From positions 1 through 14,001 of the forward strand of contig CAQBGY010000060.1 in NCBI GenBank assembly GCA_948759685.1: 14,001 nucleotides of DNA, in the 5' to 3' direction. Source of the stretch: an uncultured Eubacterium sp. Lineage in GTDB: Bacteria > Bacillota_A > Clostridia > Lachnospirales > Lachnospiraceae. The notes below the pieces were generated by a model. The model ran no database searches, was not told the DNA's origin, and saw only the letters and a program-made list of their open reading frames with translations. The number at the start of each line of letters is the position of its first letter. Within the stretch, counting starts at the first letter, position 1. Shown one piece after another: positions 6,209 through 13,670 of this stretch. Both the position numbers and the translations under genes were made by a program.

Positions 6209-6306
6209 GGGTAATGTGGCGGAAACGCCACGTTATCCTCTGATACAGGCAAGCCTTGCAGTTATCAGGTAACAGCAGACAAGGCTTTCCTGTATGAGAG
6301 GATAAT
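6209..6306 (+). ncRNA. Overlapping alternative hairpins upstream of the element operon
   Basis: Hairpin 1 (6209-6238) has a 13-bp stem closed by a GAAA tetraloop (TGGCGGAAACGCCA). Hairpin 2 (6232-6306) has 27-base arms, 6232-6258 with 6280-6306, with 25 pairs including one wobble and two mismatches, and a 21-base loop that can form GTTA/TAAC. The two share 6232-6238 and cannot form together. No T-run follows either. The layout suggests an RNA switch or attenuation-like leader for the gene at 6369; an oriT-like or protein-binding palindrome is the alternative. Confidence 0.5.
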
Positions 6307-6368
6307 GCCGGCAAAAACTTCTCTTTTGTTTCAGTCAATGAAAATATGAGAAAGTATAGGTGATTATC

Positions 6369-6797
6369 ATGTGCAGTAATGTGAAAAGTTTTGAGGTCGG
6401 CTTGCTTGTGCATCCGGCAATTATGTTTATGAACTCCAACAAGTCAGAAAGCAATATCCGCAGGATCATTCAGGAGAACCGACAGAAGTGCAGCATGGCA
6501 GGAATAGCGTTAATGAATGAAACTATCGTCAACAAGGGACCGAACAGGGATATTGACCGTGATGCAGTAAATATGCTGATTACCCAGTTGATTACCGGGC
6601 AGTATGATACGGTTGTTGTGGAGAATATGGCTGACATAACAGTGGACGAGTCCGATCTGGAAGAATTTATGCACGATGCCGCCAACATCGGCGTCGGCTT
6701 CTTCGAGCTTTCCACCATGCAGTACCATATATACGATACAACAACGTGTCCTGCCGATAAGGAAAGACCGATATGGGGCGGGGGAAAAGGCTGCTGA
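6369..6797 (+). CDS. Degenerate serine-recombinase N-terminal-domain-like protein, 142 aa
   Basis: The ATG at 6369 is preceded by AGGTG at the right distance; a GTG at 6360 is possible. Residues about 60-115 (RDIDRDAVNMLITQL, GQYDTVVVENMADIT, ESDLEEFMHDAANIGVGFFEL) follow the resolvase fold where active enzymes have RP.F..L..DI..G..D.VVVKDLSR.GR. The catalytic parts are missing: no Y.R.S near the N-terminus (VGLLVHPAIMF instead) and NMADIT in place of DLSRFGR. It is therefore not expected to cut DNA. Its stop overlaps the mazF start (ATGA), so the two are translationally coupled. It may regulate or assist the recombinases, or replace the antitoxin; both are inference. Confidence 0.68.
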   Translation: MCSNVKSFEVGLLVHPAIMFMNSNKSESNIRRIIQENRQKCSMAGIALMNETIVNKGPNRDIDRDAVNMLITQLITGQYDTVVVENMADITVDESDLEEFMHDAANIGVGFFELSTMQYHIYDTTTCPADKERPIWGGGKGC

Positions 6798-7162
6798 TGA
6801 AGATAAGGAGAGGCGATATACTGTATGCGGACTTGGGCGTACAGTATCAGGGAAGTATGCAGGGCGGTATGCGCCCGGTGGTGGTGGTCAGCAACAACAG
6901 GGCAAACAAACACAGCCCCGTCATTACGGTAGTTCCGCTGTCAACAAAGGTTTACAAGAAGCGGAGCCTGCCAACCCATGTATTCATATCGTCATATAAG
7001 ACGGAGGGACTTGACCAGCACAGCATCGCATTATGCGAACAGGTGACGGCGCTGAACTTTGACCGTATCATAGAACACATGGGAAAAGTTGACGAAGAAA
7101 CGCTTGACAGGATCACGGAGGGCGTACAGGTGCAGGTGGGCGTGTTTGACAGGTACAACTAA
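6797..7162 (+). CDS. mazF: MazF/PemK-type endoribonuclease toxin, 121 aa
   Basis: Full-length MazF-fold protein: MKIRRGDILYADL at the N-terminus, GGMRPVVVVSNN, HSPVITVVPLST, LPTHV and LCEQV, all hallmark segments of mRNA interferases. By alignment with B. subtilis MazF, the catalytic Arg25 is Arg26 here, and Thr48 falls at the Ser49-Thr50 pair. The start is placed at 6797, matching the family start and overlapping the upstream stop; an ATG at 6773 would add eight residues not typical of MazF. No MazE-type antitoxin gene lies on either side; the upstream coupled gene is the degenerate recombinase-like protein. It could act in element maintenance, or as a diverged non-toxic MazF-like regulator of the sort common in clostridial ICEs. 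Confidence 0.88.
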   Translation: MKIRRGDILYADLGVQYQGSMQGGMRPVVVVSNNRANKHSPVITVVPLSTKVYKKRSLPTHVFISSYKTEGLDQHSIALCEQVTALNFDRIIEHMGKVDEETLDRITEGVQVQVGVFDRYN

Positions 7163-7181
7163 TTAGGAAAAGGTGGAGAAT

Positions 7182-7301
7182 ATGGGCAGGATTAAAGTAG
7201 TTGCAACAGCAGGCGTATTTTTTGTGTTATCCGTGCTTGTTGTTTCAGTAGTGGCGTTCTTTAAGAAGGGAAAGCGCAGGAGATATGGGAGTATCTATTG
7301 A
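7182..7301 (+). CDS. Small single-span membrane peptide, 39 aa
   Basis: The ATG is 6 bases behind AGGTGGAG, a strong ribosome site, and 19 bases after the mazF stop. The peptide starts MGRIKVVATAGVFFVL, continues with a second run of hydrophobic residues to FF, and ends with a very basic tail KKGKRRRYGSIY. This gives one membrane span from about residue 5 to 27. The size and plan (one span, cationic tail) are like type I toxins or small membrane regulators, but no antisense RNA could be identified. It probably shares the mazF transcript, which ends at the hairpin at 7358-7381. Confidence 0.6.
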   Translation: MGRIKVVATAGVFFVLSVLVVSVVAFFKKGKRRRYGSIY

Positions 7302-7357
7302 AATGGCAGTGATTGAGGACAGATAGCAGTGTTAGACTGTAAGAAAGGTTATTTTAG

Positions 7358-7381
7358 AGCCGGGCGGGTGTCCGGCTTTTA
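7358..7381 (+). terminator. Probable rho-independent terminator after the mazF operon
   Basis: AGCCGG pairs with CCGGCT around an 8-base loop and is followed by TTTTA. The short T-run means termination may be partial. Confidence 0.55.
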
Positions 7382-7455
7382 CATATTTGTCCGTTACAGG
7401 ACAGGGTATGTCATTCTGAACAAGGGTATATGCAGTACGAAAGGAGTATGGAAAG

Positions 7456-7854
7456 ATGGGTTTTACAAAATCGGAACTGGTTCAGTTCTTTGATGAGCTG
7501 ACAGAATTAGTCAGTGAGGAGAACCGGGGAAAAGCCAGAGTCCAGATACGGAAATTTCTTCTCAGCTTTGAAAAAAGCTATCAGTATGAGGATGCAGTCA
7601 TGCACAGCGGTGTGTCATATCTGCCGCCTTACTATATAGCAGCAATGCCGCAGACCATGCAGGAAGAAATCAGGAAAAAGCTGACTGTGAAGCTGACAGA
7701 ACTGGGGGAATACAGCGCTGAAAGAGTGGAGCAGTCCATGCGTTCCAGAATATGTGACTTAGAAGGACTGATTGATACTAAGGATTATGCGAAGTGGGTG
7801 GATAAGGAAATATACAGGAATTTCCAAAAGAGGCTTGAAGCAAGCAAGTGGTAA
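7456..7854 (+). CDS. Hypothetical protein of the element, 132 aa
   Basis: The ATG lies behind AAAGGAG (spacing about 9). It is soluble and mainly helical by eye, opening MGFTKSELVQFFDELTELV with SYLPPYYIAAMPQTMQEEIR in the middle and ending WVDKEIYRNFQKRLEASKW. There is no membrane span, zinc motif or HTH that I can recognise, and I cannot name its family. It sits alone between the mazF terminator and a small inverted repeat at 7878-7896, in the same orientation as all genes of the element. Confidence 0.65.
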   Translation: MGFTKSELVQFFDELTELVSEENRGKARVQIRKFLLSFEKSYQYEDAVMHSGVSYLPPYYIAAMPQTMQEEIRKKLTVKLTELGEYSAERVEQSMRSRICDLEGLIDTKDYAKWVDKEIYRNFQKRLEASKW

Positions 7855-7877
7855 GAGGACAAAAAACACCTTTCCAA

Positions 7878-7896
7878 GCCGGATCAGCAGTCCGGC
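7878..7896. repeat. Small perfect inverted repeat
   Basis: GCCGGA and TCCGGC flank a 7-base loop, with no T-run. It lies between the two hypothetical genes and could be an mRNA-stabilising hairpin or weak terminator. Confidence 0.35.
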
Positions 7897-7949
7897 ATAC
7901 ATAGCTGTCAGAAATATCCGGCAGCATTTTTTAACTGGGAGGTAATGGA

Positions 7950-8198
7950 ATGACAGCAGAAGAACACAGAAAATTTTTGGAACAGGACTTTGACGATGTA
8001 AAACTGGATGAATTAAAGGACATCAGCAAGATAAGGATTGACAGGGACAGGACAGTGGAGGAAAAGAAAGCGCAGTATCTTAGGAAGGTTGGGAACCCCT
8101 ATCTTGTAAAGGTCGGGAACACAATGGTAAAAATACGTTTCGCAAATAACGGAGTAAGTTTTGAGGATGCCTTTGAAAACCTGCTCCTTATGGCTTGA
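7950..8198 (+). CDS. Small conserved element protein, 82 aa (DUF6870-like)
   Basis: The ATG sits 8 bases behind GGGAGG. The sequence runs MTAEEHRKFLEQDFDDVKL, LKDISKIRIDRDRTVEEKK, then YLRKVGNPYLVKVGNTMVKIRFA and FEDAFENLLL. The order 'V.I.....R...Y..Q..NPY....G..VVK..FA....LED' is one I associate with the small DUF6870 family, common in Clostridia mobile elements. The function is unknown. It is soluble with an alpha then beta hairpin look. It lies directly before the inverted-repeat cluster at 8229-8348. Confidence 0.62.
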   Translation: MTAEEHRKFLEQDFDDVKLDELKDISKIRIDRDRTVEEKKAQYLRKVGNPYLVKVGNTMVKIRFANNGVSFEDAFENLLLMA

Positions 8199-8228
8199 CA
8201 AAGAAAAACGGACGTTACTGTGCAGACA

Positions 8229-8348
8229 GGAATTAGCATTTACTGCTAATTCCGTGCGAAAACGTACCGCTTTCAAGTAAAAATCCATCACAGAAGGTGA
8301 TTTTGCATGGATTTTTACCTGTTACTGGAACGCAGTGAGCAGTAACAG
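8229..8348. repeat. Cluster of three perfect inverted repeats, candidate oriT or control region
   Basis: IR1 is GGAATTAGCA/TGCTAATTCC (8229-8238 and 8244-8253, 5-base loop). IR2 is GTAAAAATCCAT/ATGGATTTTTAC (8277-8288 and 8307-8318). IR3 is CTGTTACTG/CAGTAACAG (8319-8327 and 8340-8348), abutting IR2. No gene fits in 8199-8593. Stacked perfect IRs in a non-coding gap are typical of transfer origins but also of phage-like control regions. No nick-site consensus could be confirmed. Confidence 0.5.
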
Positions 8349-8384
8349 CCGGAAGATGGCGCATGAAAAAAATAAAAAAAGCAG

Positions 8385-8413
8385 TGGAAAAATGCCGCAG
8401 GATATGTTAATAT
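8385..8413 (+). promoter_or_regulatory. Possible promoter of the recombinase operon
   Basis: TGGAAA at 8385-8390 and TAATAT at 8408-8413 with a 17-base spacer; each matches the consensus at 4 of 6 positions. Downstream there is a 180-base leader with a 7-bp hairpin (CAGATGT at 8433-8439, ACATCTG at 8454-8460). Confidence 0.3.
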
Positions 8414-8549
8414 AGGATTCGAGAAAAGACAGCAGATGTCCGGTGAGAAAGGCACATCTGTTTCAGCATCAAATCTAATAAAAGTTTACTGGCGTTTGTC
8501 CTGCTTAACATTTTAGGAGGAAAAGCCACTGCTCCTGCCGTCGTGCAGG

Positions 8550-8577
8550 AAATGCAGCTGCATTTTCCTTTGGAAAA
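8550..8577. promoter_or_regulatory. Palindromes just upstream of the first recombinase gene
   Basis: A perfect 16-bp palindrome, AAATGCAGCTGCATTT (8550-8565), overlaps a second symmetric element TTTTCC/GGAAAA (8563-8577), directly before the ribosome site at 8579-8585. It may be an operator or an RNA hairpin controlling recombinase expression. Confidence 0.4.
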
Positions 8578-8593
8578 CAAGGAGGACTACGCT

Positions 8594-10282
8594 ATGGGCA
8601 AGACAGTAAACAAAATCTATCATGCAGCCATCTATGTGAGGCTTTCAAAAGAAGATGGCGATGTTGCCAGTGCAGCAAAGGCAGAGAGCAACAGCATATC
8701 CAACCAGAAAAATCTGATAAAAGATTTCCTGAAAGGCAAAGATGACATTATAGTGGTTTCCGAACGTGTGGATGACGGTTACAGCGGTTCCAATTTTGAG
8801 CGTCCGGGGTTCCAGATGATGATGGACGACATCAGAAGGGGAACGGTTGACTGTGTGATCGTAAAAGACCTGTCACGTTTCGGAAGGGAATACATTGATT
8901 CCGGGAAGTACATTGAAAGACTGTTCCCGGCTCTCGGTGTGCGGTTCATTGCAGTCAATGACCATATTGACAGCAAGGAGGAAAGCAGCAGGGATGATAT
9001 TGTCGTCCCATTCAAAAACCTGATGAATGACGCATACTGCCGGGATATTTCCATAAAGATACGCAGCCATCTGGAAGTAAAGCGCAGGAATGGTGAGTAC
9101 ATAGGCGCATTTACACCCTATGGTTATAAGAAAGATGAAAATGACAAAAGCAGGCTGGTTCCTGACATGTATGCGGCAGGCGTGGTGAAAGACATATTTC
9201 GTATGAAGCTGCACGGAATGAGCCAGACCGCCATTGCAGACCGCCTCAATGAACAGGGGATATTGTCACCGATGGAATATAAGCACAGCCTCGGCATCCG
9301 TATCCAGGATAACTTTAAAACACATGAGCAGGCAGAGTGGAGTTCCATGTCCGTCCGCAGGGTGCTTGAGAATGAGGTATATGTCGGAACACTGACACAG
9401 GGAAAGCATTCCACGCCAAACCATAAGATTAAGAAGATTATGGATAAGCCGGAAGAAGAATGGGTCAGGATTGAGGACAATCATGAGCCTGTCATCAGCA
9501 GGAGGGAATTTGCCATTGTCCAGAGGCTTCTCGGCATGGACACAAGGACGTCGCCAAATGAGGATGAAGTCTATGTGCTGTCAGGGCTTGCCGTGTGTGC
9601 GGACTGCGGTGCGCCGATGATCAAGCGGAATGTCCCGGCGGGCGGGAAGGTTTATTCCTATTATATCTGTTCAAAAAATGCTGCAACGAAGCAGTGCGGG
9701 ACACACCGTATCCCAAAAGACAAGCTGGAGCGTCTGGTGTTTGATGTGCTAAAGACGCATATTGCCAGTGTGCTTGATGCGGGGAGAATCCTTGCATACA
9801 TCAATACCGTGCCGTTTCAGGAGCTGGAAATAAAGGAACTGGAAAGACAGAAAGAAGCAAAAGAGCAGGAGATACAAAGGTGCAGGGAACTGAGGGACAT
9901 GCTGTACGAAGATTTGAAAGAAGGCATTGTTTCCAAAGAAGATTATGCAGAACTGTATGAAGGATACAACAACAAGAGGAAAAAAGCGGAAGATGCGGTA
10001 CGGAAAATCAGCCGCACAATACAGGACGTGATTGACGCCAAAACGGATAAATATGAATGGCTCCGGTATTTTAAGGAATACCAGAACATCAGTGGACTAA
10101 GCAGGACTGCGGCGGTGGAGCTGATTGAGCGGGTAAAAGTATATGACAAAAACCATATTGAGATAGATTTCTGTTTTCAGGACTGTTTCCAGTCGGCACT
10201 CAGCCAGATACAGTCGGCGGGCTGTACGGTAAGCACGGAAGAAAACGGAAGGGTAAATATCAAGGAAAGGGAGGTCGTGTAA
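8594..10282 (+). CDS. Large serine recombinase 1 of a triplet, 562 aa
   Basis: Site-specific recombinase predicted to help integrate or excise the element. The start at ATG 8594 is chosen for the perfect AAGGAGG eight bases upstream; the open frame reaches a GTG at 8543 without a ribosome site. The N-terminal resolvase domain has YVRLS with nucleophile Ser18, then DDGYSGSNFERPGF (61-73) and KDLSRFGRE (91-99) with catalytic Arg. A recombinase domain follows, with PYGY at 175-178 and LENEVYVGTL. A zinc ribbon has Cys335, 338, 359 and 368. A coiled-coil insertion spans about 415-485. All features of a functional large serine recombinase are intact. The stop is one base from the next ATG, so the three genes form one operon. 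Confidence 0.92.
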   Translation: MGKTVNKIYHAAIYVRLSKEDGDVASAAKAESNSISNQKNLIKDFLKGKDDIIVVSERVDDGYSGSNFERPGFQMMMDDIRRGTVDCVIVKDLSRFGREYIDSGKYIERLFPALGVRFIAVNDHIDSKEESSRDDIVVPFKNLMNDAYCRDISIKIRSHLEVKRRNGEYIGAFTPYGYKKDENDKSRLVPDMYAAGVVKDIFRMKLHGMSQTAIADRLNEQGILSPMEYKHSLGIRIQDNFKTHEQAEWSSMSVRRVLENEVYVGTLTQGKHSTPNHKIKKIMDKPEEEWVRIEDNHEPVISRREFAIVQRLLGMDTRTSPNEDEVYVLSGLAVCADCGAPMIKRNVPAGGKVYSYYICSKNAATKQCGTHRIPKDKLERLVFDVLKTHIASVLDAGRILAYINTVPFQELEIKELERQKEAKEQEIQRCRELRDMLYEDLKEGIVSKEDYAELYEGYNNKRKKAEDAVRKISRTIQDVIDAKTDKYEWLRYFKEYQNISGLSRTAAVELIERVKVYDKNHIEIDFCFQDCFQSALSQIQSAGCTVSTEENGRVNIKEREVV

Positions 10283-10283
10283 G

Positions 10284-11981
10284 ATGGCAAGGAAATCGAG
10301 AAAAGTTGATTTTGTAAATGTCGGCAGGGACACAGCGGCAGCGGCTGTAAAAGAAGAAAAGACCATATTCAGAGCAGGGCTGTATGCACGGCTTTCCCTT
10401 GAGAGTGAGGCAAACAGGGAACGGGGAACCATAGAGAACCAGATGGGGCTTTTGAAAAAATTTGTGGAAGGCGCAGAGGATATTGTGGTGGAACGTGAAT
10501 ACATGGATGTATCACAGACCGGGACAAATTTTGAGAGAAGCGGCTTTGAGGAAATGATGCGGGACATCAGGGACGGACGCATTAACTGCGTGATTGTGAA
10601 AGACCTGTCCCGGCTTGGGAGGAACTATGTGGAGGCAGGCAATTATGTGGAAAGGGTATTCCCGTTCTTTGAGGTGCGGTTCATTGCGGTGACGGATGGT
10701 TATGACTCCATCCGGGAAGGCGCAGACCTCTCCGTATGCATGTCAAATATCTTCAATGAGTTTTATTCAAGGGACCTGGCGAAAAAAATCAGGGCGTCTT
10801 ACCGTGCCAACTGGAAAAAAGGCAGCAATGTCAGCGGAAACCTTGCTTACGGGCTTATGAGTGATCCGCTGGACAAACACCGCATCATAGCAGATACGGA
10901 AACTGCCCCGGTTGTAGTGCGTATTTTTGAAATGTTCGTAAATGAAGAAATGGGATATGCGCAGATTGCAAGAGTCCTGAATGATGACGGCGTGATCGGA
11001 CCGAGAGCATACAAGCATTTCAAAAGGACAAAGGAGCTGCCGAAAAACTACAACCCTGAATGGAGCGGCGGGACGATTTCACGGATGCTCTGCAACCCTT
11101 ATTATGCAGGGGACAGCAGGCATAATGAACATGGCAGGGACAGTTTTGCAGAAAAAAAGCAGTGGAAGGAGCCGGAAGAGAACTGGATCATGGTGGAGGA
11201 CACCCATGAAGCGATAGTTCCGAGGGCACTGTACCTCAAAGCACAGGAAAGGTTAAAGAAGGTACATGAAAAATCCACGCATTATGGAAGGATAAACAAT
11301 GGAGAGCTTGCCTGCCGGAACTTCTATAAAAAGAAGATTGTGTGCGGTGACTGCGGGGCAACCATGTACCTTGTAAAAAGCTCAAACGGGACAGCCAATT
11401 TTGCATGTGGGGGACACCTGACAAAAAAGGGATGCAGCAGGAAAAGCGTTTCTGAAAATGCCGTTAATGATGAAGTCCTCCGTGTTATCCGTGTCCACAT
11501 GAATGTGTATGTTGACAGCATGGAAATGTTAAAGAGAATGAACCGTAAAGCGGAAAGCATGGAGAAGTATGACGTGCTTACCAGGGAGATCCAGAAACTG
11601 CACCATGACATGGAAAAGGTGTCGGAACGCAGACAGCAGTTATATGAAGATTATGCGGAGCGTCTGATTGATGCGGAACAGTATGAAACATTAGCAAATA
11701 AGGAGGCAGTCAAGGAAGCAGAACTCCGTAAAAGAATAAATGAGGTTACAGAATACCAGAAGAAGTATGACAGGAATTACTGTGCCAGCAGGGACTGGGA
11801 AACTGCCATTGAAAAATACAGGAATATCCGGCACCTGACAAAAAAGATGGTGGATGCGTTCGTGGACAAAATCGAAGTTTTGTCAGCAGGGAAAGTGACC
11901 GTCCATCTGGTATATGATGACATGCTGCATGAACTGGTGGCATACACAAAGGAAAGGGAGGCGGCAGGCAATGGACAATAA
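10284..11981 (+). CDS. Large serine recombinase 2 of a triplet, 565 aa
   Basis: The ATG follows AGGGAGGT by 8 bases and the previous stop by one base. The resolvase domain has YARLS with nucleophile Ser38, after a longer basic N-terminal tail of about 25 residues. QTGTNFERSGF and VKDLSRLGR (Arg110) follow. A zinc ribbon begins CGDCG (Cys354, 357) with CGG and GCSR later. A coiled coil spans about 415-500. Compared with its neighbours, the DDG(Y/F)SG motif is changed to DVSQTGTNF and the region after the E-helix differs (EFYSRDL), so it may have a distinct role, for example DNA recognition or directionality. That division of labour is inference. It overlaps recombinase 3 by 11 bases. Confidence 0.92.
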   Translation: MARKSRKVDFVNVGRDTAAAAVKEEKTIFRAGLYARLSLESEANRERGTIENQMGLLKKFVEGAEDIVVEREYMDVSQTGTNFERSGFEEMMRDIRDGRINCVIVKDLSRLGRNYVEAGNYVERVFPFFEVRFIAVTDGYDSIREGADLSVCMSNIFNEFYSRDLAKKIRASYRANWKKGSNVSGNLAYGLMSDPLDKHRIIADTETAPVVVRIFEMFVNEEMGYAQIARVLNDDGVIGPRAYKHFKRTKELPKNYNPEWSGGTISRMLCNPYYAGDSRHNEHGRDSFAEKKQWKEPEENWIMVEDTHEAIVPRALYLKAQERLKKVHEKSTHYGRINNGELACRNFYKKKIVCGDCGATMYLVKSSNGTANFACGGHLTKKGCSRKSVSENAVNDEVLRVIRVHMNVYVDSMEMLKRMNRKAESMEKYDVLTREIQKLHHDMEKVSERRQQLYEDYAERLIDAEQYETLANKEAVKEAELRKRINEVTEYQKKYDRNYCASRDWETAIEKYRNIRHLTKKMVDAFVDKIEVLSAGKVTVHLVYDDMLHELVAYTKEREAAGNGQ

Positions 11982-13563
11982 AAAGACTGCACTATATATC
12001 CGTCTTTCTGACGAGGATAACAATGTTGACGGGATTGTAAAGGCAGAGAGCAACAGCGTGGCAGCACAGAGGATACTGATCAGGGATTATATGCAGCGCA
12101 ACGGTCTTTCCAATATGGCAGATACATTGGAGTATGTTGACGACGGATTTTCCGGTACAAATTTTCAAAGACCAGCTTTCCGGAGAATGATGGATGATGC
12201 AAAGCAGGGGAAAATAGGCTGTATTATCGTCAAGGATTTTTCAAGGTTCGGAAGGGACCATTTGGAGACAGGAAATTATCTTGAGCGGATTTTCCCCCTG
12301 CTCGGAATACGTTTCATTTCCGTAAATGACCAGTTTGACAGTGAGGACTGCATGGGAATGACAGGGGGAATGAGCGTTGCGCTGAAAAACATCATCAATT
12401 CCATGTACAGCAAAGACTTGTCAAAAAAGGTAAGAAGCGCAATGGGAACAAGGGCGGCACATGGGGAATACATGGCGGCATTTGTACCTTACGGATATTT
12501 AAAAAATCCAGAGAATATACACCAGTTAATCCCCGATAAAGAGGCGGCAGAGGTTGTGAGGCTGATATTCACAATGGCTGCGGAAGGAAAGAAGAAACCG
12601 GAGATTGTCCGTTTTTTGAATGAGCAGGGTACGCCTACCTGCATGGAACATTTTCAGGCAATGGGGCTGAACAGGAAAAGCCACAGGGAAAAGAAAAAAA
12701 AGCTGTGGAGCATTACCACCATTGGAGACATGCTGAAAAATGAGGTTTATCTCGGAAAGACAGTCTGGAACAAGACAAGGCAGGAGGCTGTCGGTTCAAA
12801 GCGTCATATTAAAAATGACAGGTCTGAATGGATCATCATAGAGGGGACGCATGAACCCCTTGTATCACAGGAACTGTTTGACACGGCAAATGCAAAAGCA
12901 TTTACACATGAAAAAAAAGATGTGCCGAAAGGACGGAAAGCACAGCCAATCCTTATCTGTCCGTACTGTGGGAGACGGCTTATCCCTACCACTTGGGGGA
13001 ATGCCTACCGATGCGGGCAGGCGGCGACCTCCGGCATTGCGGAATGTAAAACAATCCATGTGGACAAAGAGCTGCTTGAGAATGCCATACTGTCCTGTAC
13101 ACGCACTATGGCGGGAATGGTGTCGGCAGAAGCAGGCAGAAAGAAAAAGGAATGGTCGCAGACGTCAGTTATTGAAGAAAAAATAAGAGTGATGGAGGCG
13201 GAAGGAAAGCGGCTGTCCTCAAAAAAGCTAAGGTTATATGAAGATTACCGTTCCGGCAGGCTCACGAAGGAACAGTATCTTAAAGAGTATGAAAATACAG
13301 CCAGCCGCATTTTGGAAATAGAAAAAAGAGTGCCAGAGCTGAAAGACGAGGTTGTGCAGATTAAGGAGCGGATACTCCAAATGAAAGAACGGGAGGCAGA
13401 ACTGGAAGGTCTGGCATCACTTGAAACCTTTGACAAGGGCAAACTGCTTACTGTAATCGAAAGCGTACAGGTTTACAGTGAGGAACGGATTGAGATTGTC
13501 TGGAAGATGGATGACGGGTTTTTCAAAGAAATAGCAGGAGAGAAAGAAGTGCTTGCGCTGTAA
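11971..13563 (+). CDS. Large serine recombinase 3 of a triplet, 530 aa
   Basis: The start is ATG 11971, behind GGGAGG (spacing about 9) and overlapping the end of recombinase 2; the open frame from 11914 lies wholly inside recombinase 2 coding sequence. The resolvase domain has YIRLS with nucleophile Ser13, then DDGFSGTNFQRPAF (57-70) and KDFSRFGRD (88-96). The recombinase domain has PYGYLKNPE and LKNEVYLGKT. The zinc ribbon is CPYCG (Cys330, 333) with YRCG and ECKT. A long coiled coil runs about 395-485. All catalytic residues appear present. It is followed by the strong terminator at 13591-13625, ending the operon close to the right end of the element. Confidence 0.92.
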   Translation: MDNKKTALYIRLSDEDNNVDGIVKAESNSVAAQRILIRDYMQRNGLSNMADTLEYVDDGFSGTNFQRPAFRRMMDDAKQGKIGCIIVKDFSRFGRDHLETGNYLERIFPLLGIRFISVNDQFDSEDCMGMTGGMSVALKNIINSMYSKDLSKKVRSAMGTRAAHGEYMAAFVPYGYLKNPENIHQLIPDKEAAEVVRLIFTMAAEGKKKPEIVRFLNEQGTPTCMEHFQAMGLNRKSHREKKKKLWSITTIGDMLKNEVYLGKTVWNKTRQEAVGSKRHIKNDRSEWIIIEGTHEPLVSQELFDTANAKAFTHEKKDVPKGRKAQPILICPYCGRRLIPTTWGNAYRCGQAATSGIAECKTIHVDKELLENAILSCTRTMAGMVSAEAGRKKKEWSQTSVIEEKIRVMEAEGKRLSSKKLRLYEDYRSGRLTKEQYLKEYENTASRILEIEKRVPELKDEVVQIKERILQMKEREAELEGLASLETFDKGKLLTVIESVQVYSEERIEIVWKMDDGFFKEIAGEKEVLAL

Positions 13564-13590
13564 TAAAACAATGTAAGAAATGATATGGAA

Positions 13591-13625
13591 AGGCATCATG
13601 GAGCTGGTTCTGTGGTGCCTTTTTC
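13591..13625 (+). terminator. Strong terminator of the recombinase operon
   Basis: AGGCATCATGGAGC pairs with GTTCTGTGGTGCCT (wobbles included, up to 14 pairs) and is followed by TTTTTC. It lies 28 bases after recombinase 3. Confidence 0.78.
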
Positions 13626-13661
13626 GGTGCAAGTGGGGAATGATATTTTTTTTAGATTTTA

Positions 13662-13670
13662 CTTGACAAA
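13662..13670 (+). repeat. Candidate right attachment site
   Basis: CTTGACAAA matches the left CTTGAGAAA with one difference. Sequence to the right is tyrosine recombinase coding sequence; sequence to the left is the T-rich end of the element after its terminator. Confidence 0.5.

Larger units (their letters stand above)
5822..13670. mobile_element. Integrative element with a triplet of large serine recombinases, about 7.85 kb
   Basis: The boundaries come from the CTTGA(G/C)AAA match at both ends, the in-frame rebuilding of an interrupted tyrosine recombinase, and a change from about 30-35% GC outside to near 45-50% inside. The cargo comprises a degenerate serine-recombinase-like protein, an orphan MazF, a membrane peptide and two unknown small proteins. 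Three serine recombinases lie at the right end, as in triplet-serine-integrase ICEs and IMEs of Firmicutes. No relaxase, VirD4, VirB4 or replication gene is visible. It is likely a mobilisable or decayed derivative. Confidence 0.65.

Noticed and set aside
5863..6252. Minus-strand ORF and the plus-strand ORF at 6004-6243 near the left element end
   Set aside because: No ribosome site, no recognisable motif, and both run through the long hairpins; composition looks random.
6676..6999. Plus-strand ORF of 107 codons overlapping mazF in another frame
   Set aside because: Shadow of two well-supported genes; no family features.
13585..13668. N-terminal extension of the tyrosine recombinase ORF from the ATG at 13585
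   Set aside because: It runs through the recombinase operon terminator and does not resemble an integrase; the real coding part begins at the junction.
5822..13670. Complete conjugative element
   Set aside because: No relaxase, coupling protein, VirB4 or replication gene is present between the proposed ends.
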